Below, piece by piece: positions 42,673-46,633 of a stretch of DNA of 46,633 nt. Under the pieces are notes generated by a model. That model saw nothing but the letters and a program-made list of their open reading frames with translations, was not told the origin of the DNA and searched no databases. The stretch spans positions 1-46,633 of the forward strand of contig CANCFV010000018.1 of assembly GCA_947377275.1 (NCBI GenBank). The letters are read 5' to 3'. Both the position numbers and the translations under genes were made by a program. Every line of letters starts with the position of its first letter. Within the stretch, counting starts at the first letter, position 1. Source of the stretch: Burkholderiales bacterium. Its GTDB lineage: Bacteria; Pseudomonadota; Gammaproteobacteria; Burkholderiales; Burkholderiaceae_C.

Positions 42673-43566
42673 TCAAGCGCGTTGAGCCATCACCTGCCCG
42701 AGCCGAACAGGCAGAGCAGGCGCCCAGTCGCGGTTGAACGCCATCGGCATCTTGGGGAACAACATCACCACGGTCGAGCCGAGCAAAAAGCGCCCCATCT
42801 CATCGCCCTGACGCAACTCGATGCGTTGGTCGTCGTAGCGCCACTCGCACACCTGCGTGCTGCGCGGCGGGTTGACCACACCGTGCCAGACGGTGGCCAT
42901 GCTGCCCACGATGGTCGCGCCCACCAGGGTCAGCACCATGGGGCCATGGTCGGTTTCGAACACGCACACCACGCGCTCGTTGCGCGCAAACAGCCCGGGC
43001 ACACCGCGCGCGGTGGCGGGGTTGACCGAGAACAGCTCGCCCGGCACGTAAATCATGCGGGTCAGGCGCCCGTCACACGGCATGTGGATGCGGTGGTAGT
43101 CCTTGGGACTCAGGTAGATGGTGGCGAAATGCCCATCGTGGAACTTGGCCGCCAACTGGCTGTCGCCGCCCACCAAGGCCGTGGTGGTGTAGTGATGGCC
43201 CTTGGCCTGAAAGATCTGGTCTTGCGCGATCACACCAAACTGGCTGATGGCACCGTCCACAGGGCACACCCAGTCGGCTTGGGCCAGTGGGCGCGCACCG
43301 GGCTTGAGCGAGCGCGTGAAGAACTCGTTGAACGTGGGGTAGCTGCTGATGTCAGGGTTGGCTGCCTCGGCCATGTTGACCTGGTAGCGCTTGGCAAACC
43401 ACTGGATGAAACGCGCCGTCAAGGCGCCGCCGCGGGCCGATGCCCCCACGCCCGCCAGTTCCGTCAACGCCACTTTGGGCAAGACGTGTTGCATAGTCAC
43501 AAAAAGGCGATCTGACACGGGCTCATCCACAGGCGTAAAACGTGAGATTTTATCGTCGGGCATCAT
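42673..43566 (-). CDS. psd: phosphatidylserine decarboxylase proenzyme
   Basis: 297 residues as drawn. Makes phosphatidylethanolamine. The proenzyme cuts itself at LGST to form a pyruvoyl group on Ser264 of the alpha chain. Other conserved blocks: YPTFNEFFTRSLKPGARP, CPVDGAISQFG, AKGHHYTTTALVGG, LSPKDYHRIHMPCDG, YVPGELFSVNP and FARNERVVC. ATG 43566 (or 43563) is chosen; a GTG at 43518 would match the E. coli protein's N-terminus better, and no ribosome site settles it. Confidence 0.93.
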   Translation of the reverse strand: MMPDDKISRFTPVDEPVSDRLFVTMQHVLPKVALTELAGVGASARGGALTARFIQWFAKRYQVNMAEAANPDISSYPTFNEFFTRSLKPGARPLAQADWVCPVDGAISQFGVIAQDQIFQAKGHHYTTTALVGGDSQLAAKFHDGHFATIYLSPKDYHRIHMPCDGRLTRMIYVPGELFSVNPATARGVPGLFARNERVVCVFETDHGPMVLTLVGATIVGSMATVWHGVVNPPRSTQVCEWRYDDQRIELRQGDEMGRFLLGSTVVMLFPKMPMAFNRDWAPALPVRLGQVMAQRA

Positions 43567-43599
43567 GTGGAGGCTGCGTATTCCAGCTTCGCAGACACC

Positions 43600-43609
43600 C
43601 GTGATCACG
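43600..43609. promoter_or_regulatory. CGTGATCACG palindrome between psd and the ABC transporter genes
   Basis: Perfect 10-base palindrome 32 bases ahead of the binding-protein ATG and 34 bases from the psd start. May be an operator for one or both divergent genes. No riboswitch-like structure is apparent. Confidence 0.3.
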
Positions 43610-43640
43610 TGGCAACGCACCCCCCGACTTGGAGACTTCC

Positions 43641-44633
43641 ATGATCCCGTTTCATCTGGTGAGAAAAGCAGGCGCTGTGGCGCTGTTGACTGGCCTCTCC
43701 CTCTCAAGCGCGCTGGCGGCCGACAAGTTCACCTACGTCACCAACTGGTACGCCCAGTCTGAACAGGGGGGGTTCTATCAAGCCCAAGCCACCGGTCTGT
43801 ATGCCAAAGCGGGGTTGGATGTGACCCTCAAGATGGGGGGGCCGCAAGTCAACCTGATGCAATTGCTGGTCGCGGGCCAAGCCGACTGCATCATGGGCTA
43901 CGACGTGCAAACCATCAAGTCGTGGGAACAAGGCATCAAGGCCGTGACCGTGGCGGCGGCCTTCCAGAAAGACCCGGTGGTGTTGATCGCACACCCCGAT
44001 GTCAAAAAGGTCGAAGACCTGCGCAGCCGCACCCTCTTGATCGGCGCGCCCAGCCTGGTGAGTTTTTGGCCTTGGCTGAAAAGCCGCTATGGCTTCACCG
44101 ATGCCCAGATGCGCCCCTATGTGTTCAGCATCCAGCCCTTCTTGGCCGACAAGAACGTGGCGCAACAAGGCTATCTGGCCTCTGAGCCTTACAGCATCGA
44201 GAAAGAAGCCAAGTTCAAGCCCAGCGTTTTCATCTTGTCTGACCTGGGCTGGCCGCCGTATGCCACCACCGTGGTCTGCATGGCCGACACGCTGGAGAAG
44301 CGCCCGCAACAGGTGGCTGCTTTCGTGAAGGCCTCGATGCAGGGCTGGAAGAGCTACCTTGGTGGTGACCCGAAACCCGGCAACGCCCTGATCAAAAAAG
44401 ACAACCCCAACATGACCGACGACTTGCTGGCCTATGGCATCGGCAAAATGAAATCGGAAGGCATCGTCACCGGGGGTGACGCAGCCAAACTGGGCATTGG
44501 CACCATCACCGACGCCCGCATGAAGCAGACCTACGACATGATGGTGCAACACAAGCTGCTGGACCCCATCAAGGTGGACTTGCGCAAGACCTACACGACC
44601 CGCTTCGTCAATGGCCTGGGGATCTTGCCTTGA
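43641..44633 (+). CDS. NMT1/THI5-type ABC substrate-binding protein
   Basis: 330 residues from ATG 43641, with GGAG seven bases ahead; a TTG 12 bases upstream is less likely. Sec signal peptide cleaved near ALA-AD. The body (VTNWYAQSEQGGFYQAQATGLYAKAGLDV, GGPQVNLMQLLVAGQADCIMGYD) is that of the NMT1/SsuA/THI5 family, whose members bind thiamine-pyrimidine precursors, sulfonates, riboflavin or other small organics. Which one is not visible; it resembles the ThiY-like group. It is followed by its ATPase and permease genes with overlaps. Confidence 0.88.
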   Translation: MIPFHLVRKAGAVALLTGLSLSSALAADKFTYVTNWYAQSEQGGFYQAQATGLYAKAGLDVTLKMGGPQVNLMQLLVAGQADCIMGYDVQTIKSWEQGIKAVTVAAAFQKDPVVLIAHPDVKKVEDLRSRTLLIGAPSLVSFWPWLKSRYGFTDAQMRPYVFSIQPFLADKNVAQQGYLASEPYSIEKEAKFKPSVFILSDLGWPPYATTVVCMADTLEKRPQQVAAFVKASMQGWKSYLGGDPKPGNALIKKDNPNMTDDLLAYGIGKMKSEGIVTGGDAAKLGIGTITDARMKQTYDMMVQHKLLDPIKVDLRKTYTTRFVNGLGILP

Positions 44634-45418
44634 GTGTGAACGAAGCCATTGGCATCGAGGGCGTTGAGCAGGTCTACCCCAACGGCACGCGGGCCTTGCT
44701 GCCTGTCAGCCTGGGCATCCAACGCGGTGAGTTCGTGACCTTGCTGGGTCCCTCGGGCTGCGGCAAGAGCACGCTGCTGAAAATGGTGGCAGGGCTGCTC
44801 AAGCCAACGCAAGGCCACATCAACGTGCAAGGCTTGCCGGCGGGCTCAGACCGGGCCAAGCAGGCACTGTCGTTTGTGTTCCAAGAAGCCACGTTGATGC
44901 CCTGGGCCACGGTGGCGCGCAATGTGCGCCTGCCTTTGGAGCTCGCGGGCGTGCCAGCAAAGCAAGCCCAGCAAAAGGTGGACGAGGCCTTGGCCTTGGT
45001 GGGCCTGTCCAGCTTTGCGCAGCACATGCCGCATGAGCTCTCGGGCGGCATGCAAATGCGCGTGTCCATTGCGCGTGGCCTGGTCACCCAACCCCAGCTG
45101 CTGTTGATGGACGAGCCCTTCGGAGCGCTGGACGAGATCACTCGCAACAAGCTCGACGCCGACTTGTTGGGCCTGTGGCGAGCCCAAGGCTTGACGGTGC
45201 TGTTCGTGACCCACAGCATCACCGAGGCGGTGTACCTGTCGTCCAGGGTGATCGTGATGGGCGCGCGCCCGGGCCGTGTCTTGCAAGAGGTCAAGCTCGA
45301 CACGCCGTGGCCTCGCCCAGCAGATTTTCGCGCCAGCGCCGCGTTTGTGGCGCAAGTGGCCGCCTTGCATGAGGCCCTGGCCTTGGCGAGCGATCCCGAC
45401 TTGGAGGCCCTCCTGTGA
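44630..45418 (+). CDS. ABC transporter ATP-binding protein (SsuB/TauB/ThiZ type)
   Basis: 262 residues from a TTG start that overlaps the binding-protein stop (TTGA at 44630-44633). Walker A GPSGCGKST, Q-loop FQEATLMPW, signature LSGGMQMRVSIARGL, Walker B LLLMDEPFGALD, switch His in VTHSITEAV. Typical of nitrate/sulfonate/taurine-class importers. Its stop overlaps the permease start. Confidence 0.92.
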   Translation: MSVNEAIGIEGVEQVYPNGTRALLPVSLGIQRGEFVTLLGPSGCGKSTLLKMVAGLLKPTQGHINVQGLPAGSDRAKQALSFVFQEATLMPWATVARNVRLPLELAGVPAKQAQQKVDEALALVGLSSFAQHMPHELSGGMQMRVSIARGLVTQPQLLLMDEPFGALDEITRNKLDADLLGLWRAQGLTVLFVTHSITEAVYLSSRVIVMGARPGRVLQEVKLDTPWPRPADFRASAAFVAQVAALHEALALASDPDLEALL

Positions 45419-46239
45419 GCGCGCCGCTGAACGCCCAAGCGCAAGTGGCTGGGCAAGCCACCGCCGGCAGCTTTTGGCAACGCAGCCTGCCGCTGTGGGT
45501 GGCCGCGGTGTTGCTGGGCAGCTGGCAAGCCTGGACCACGATGGCCGAAGTGCCCGCCTACCTGGTGCCCTCTCCGTGGCTGATCGCGCAAACCTTGGTC
45601 AGTGATGCACCGCTGCTGCTGGGCGCGCTGTGGGTCACGGTCAAGATCACCACGCTGGCCTTTGCCTGCTCGGCCGTGCTGGGTGTGTTGATCGCCTTTG
45701 CTTTTGTGCAAAGCCGCTGGGTGGAAGCCGCGCTGTTTCCGTATGCGGTGCTGCTGCAGGTCACGCCCATCGTGGCCATCGCGCCGCTCATCATCATTTG
45801 GATCAAAGACCCGACCGCGGCACTCGTGGTGTGCGCCACGCTGGTGGCGCTGTTCCCCGTGATCTCGAACACCACCTTGGGGCTGCGCAGCGTGAACCCA
45901 GGGCTGGCCGCTTACTTCACCTTGCAAGGCGCCACGCGCTGGCAAACGCTGAGCCGCTTACAAGTGCCCTCCGCCCTGCCCTATTTCATGGGCGGGCTGC
46001 GCATCTCAGGTGGCTTGTCTTTGATTGGCGCGGTGGTGGCCGAGTTCGTGGCGGGCACCGGAGGCACGGGCACCGGGCTGGCCTATCAAATCCTGCAGTC
46101 TGGCTACCAGCTCAACATCCCCAGGCTGTTTGCAGCGCTGGTGCTGATCTCGCTGACCGGCGTGGCCATGTACTGGCTGCTGGCCGCGCTCACGCGGTGG
46201 GTACTCGGTGGCTGGCACGAGAGCGAGCGCTCTGTTTGA
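45415..46239 (+). CDS. ABC transporter permease (SsuC/TauC/ThiX type)
   Basis: 274 residues from a GTG start overlapping the ATPase stop (GTGA at 45415-45418). Six hydrophobic segments; an EAA loop-like region around GATRWQTLSRLQVPSALPYFMGGLRISGGLS contacts the ATPase. Completes the three-gene importer that begins at 43641. Confidence 0.92.
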   Translation: MSAPLNAQAQVAGQATAGSFWQRSLPLWVAAVLLGSWQAWTTMAEVPAYLVPSPWLIAQTLVSDAPLLLGALWVTVKITTLAFACSAVLGVLIAFAFVQSRWVEAALFPYAVLLQVTPIVAIAPLIIIWIKDPTAALVVCATLVALFPVISNTTLGLRSVNPGLAAYFTLQGATRWQTLSRLQVPSALPYFMGGLRISGGLSLIGAVVAEFVAGTGGTGTGLAYQILQSGYQLNIPRLFAALVLISLTGVAMYWLLAALTRWVLGGWHESERSV

Positions 46240-46287
46240 CCTAGCACAAAGCGGCAAAACCCCGCCGCCCCACAGGTTAAGACGACT

Positions 46288-46304
46288 GGTCATATTATTT
46301 GACC
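46288..46304. promoter_or_regulatory. GGTCA-N7-TGACC dyad over the tetR -10 box
   Basis: GGTCA (46288-46292) and TGACC (46300-46304) surround TATTATT; TATTAT (46293-46298) is a 5-of-6 -10 box. The dyad ends one base before the tetR ATG (46306), so a TetR autoregulator could block its own promoter. The transcript would be leaderless. Confidence 0.45.
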
Positions 46305-46305
46305 C

Positions 46306-46633
46306 ATGCCACGCACCGCTGACAAAACCGACACCCCCCGCCGCCTCACCGAGGCCGGGTACGCCCTGTTTTGCCAGGCCGGATACAACGCCACCGGCAT
46401 CCAGCAGATCACCGACAAGGCCGGCGTGCCCAAGGGCTCGTTCTACAACCACTTCGACAGCAAAGAGGCCTTTGCCGCCTTGATCGTGCGGCACTACGCA
46501 GGTATGGTCGACGAAACCTGGACGGCCTGCATGCAAGACGCCCCAGGCCAAGCCCTGCCCGCGCTGCACCACCTGTTTGCACGCTTCATCACGCACCACG
46601 AACAAGCCGCGTGCCCGGGCTGCCTGGTCGGCA
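46306..46633 (+). CDS. TetR-family regulator (cut by window end)
   Basis: First 109 residues are present. Helix-turn-helix at about 12-58: GYALFCQAGYNATGIQQI, TDKAGVPKGSFYNHFDSKEAF. The visible part of the ligand domain ends in CPGCLVG, a motif found in the NemR/AcuR-like branch, where a cysteine in this region can sense electrophiles; whether that holds here is unknown. It is downstream of the NMT1-type transporter with 66 bases between. Confidence 0.9.
   Translation, partial: MPRTADKTDTPRRLTEAGYALFCQAGYNATGIQQITDKAGVPKGSFYNHFDSKEAFAALIVRHYAGMVDETWTACMQDAPGQALPALHHLFARFITHHEQAACPGCLVG

Noticed and set aside
43567-43640. thiamine-pyrophosphate riboswitch ahead of the NMT1/THI5-type transporter
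   Set aside because: I looked for the CTGAGA and ACCTGATCTGGATAATGCC-like blocks and saw neither; the gap is also too short.
46251-46268. GCGGC/GCCGC hairpin after the importer permease
   Set aside because: Only five base pairs and no T-tract; not convincing as a terminator.

Overview
The window is a dense, GC-rich stretch with mostly operonic genes, many 1-14 base overlaps between neighbours, no rRNA, tRNA, CRISPR array, insertion sequence or prophage that I can see, and no gene-free gap longer than about 210 bases. Gene content points to a free-living betaproteobacterium of the order Burkholderiales (Comamonadaceae-like): an urate hydroxylase of the PuuD type, a fused OHCU decarboxylase/allantoate amidohydrolase, a PEP-CTERM protein, OprB-like porin and BMP-type purine ABC transporter. 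The taxonomic assignment is inference from protein style and composition.

Layout. Positions 201-6091 (minus) encode a tripartite CzcCBA-like heavy-metal efflux system plus a small lipoprotein; divergently, 6141-8182 encode an OmpR-type response regulator and its histidine kinase, with a tandem 7-mer repeat between the two units that looks like the regulator's binding site. Positions 8208-10359 (minus) hold two outer-membrane beta-barrel genes. Positions 10568-13084 (minus) are an arsenic operon arsR-arsI-arsC(thioredoxin type)-aquaporin-arsC(glutaredoxin type), with an aquaporin where an arsenite pump is usually found. Positions 13249-19132 are single genes: a beta-barrel protein, a lone cheW behind a sigma-28-type promoter, a large FtsX-family permease, a DUF1275 membrane protein and an extradiol-dioxygenase-fold protein.

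Positions 19148-39825 form a purine uptake and degradation supercluster. Reading the chemistry: the BMP lipoprotein, two permeases and a double ATPase import purine nucleosides or bases; adenine deaminase and guanine deaminase feed hypoxanthine and xanthine; XdhABC makes urate; PuuD, UraH and UraD carry urate through 5-hydroxyisourate and OHCU to (S)-allantoin; PuuE opens allantoin; the AllC half of the UraD fusion hydrolyses allantoate; an unusual M20-family protein follows directly. A LysR regulator sits divergent to xdhABC and a GntR/FCD regulator divergent to uraH; both intergenic regions carry a GTATAC-centred palindrome over the likely -10 box. A PEP-CTERM protein gene lies inside the cluster.

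Positions 39878-46633 hold two RNA-modification genes (trhO and an RluA-type pseudouridine synthase), a haem-binding DUF3365 protein, phosphatidylserine decarboxylase, an NMT1/THI5-type ABC transporter with translationally coupled genes, and the start of a TetR regulator cut by the window end.

A recurrent theme is that several genes (arsR, trhO, tetR, gntR) have their best -10 box so close to the start codon that the mRNA would be leaderless or nearly so, usually with an operator-like inverted repeat over the -10.
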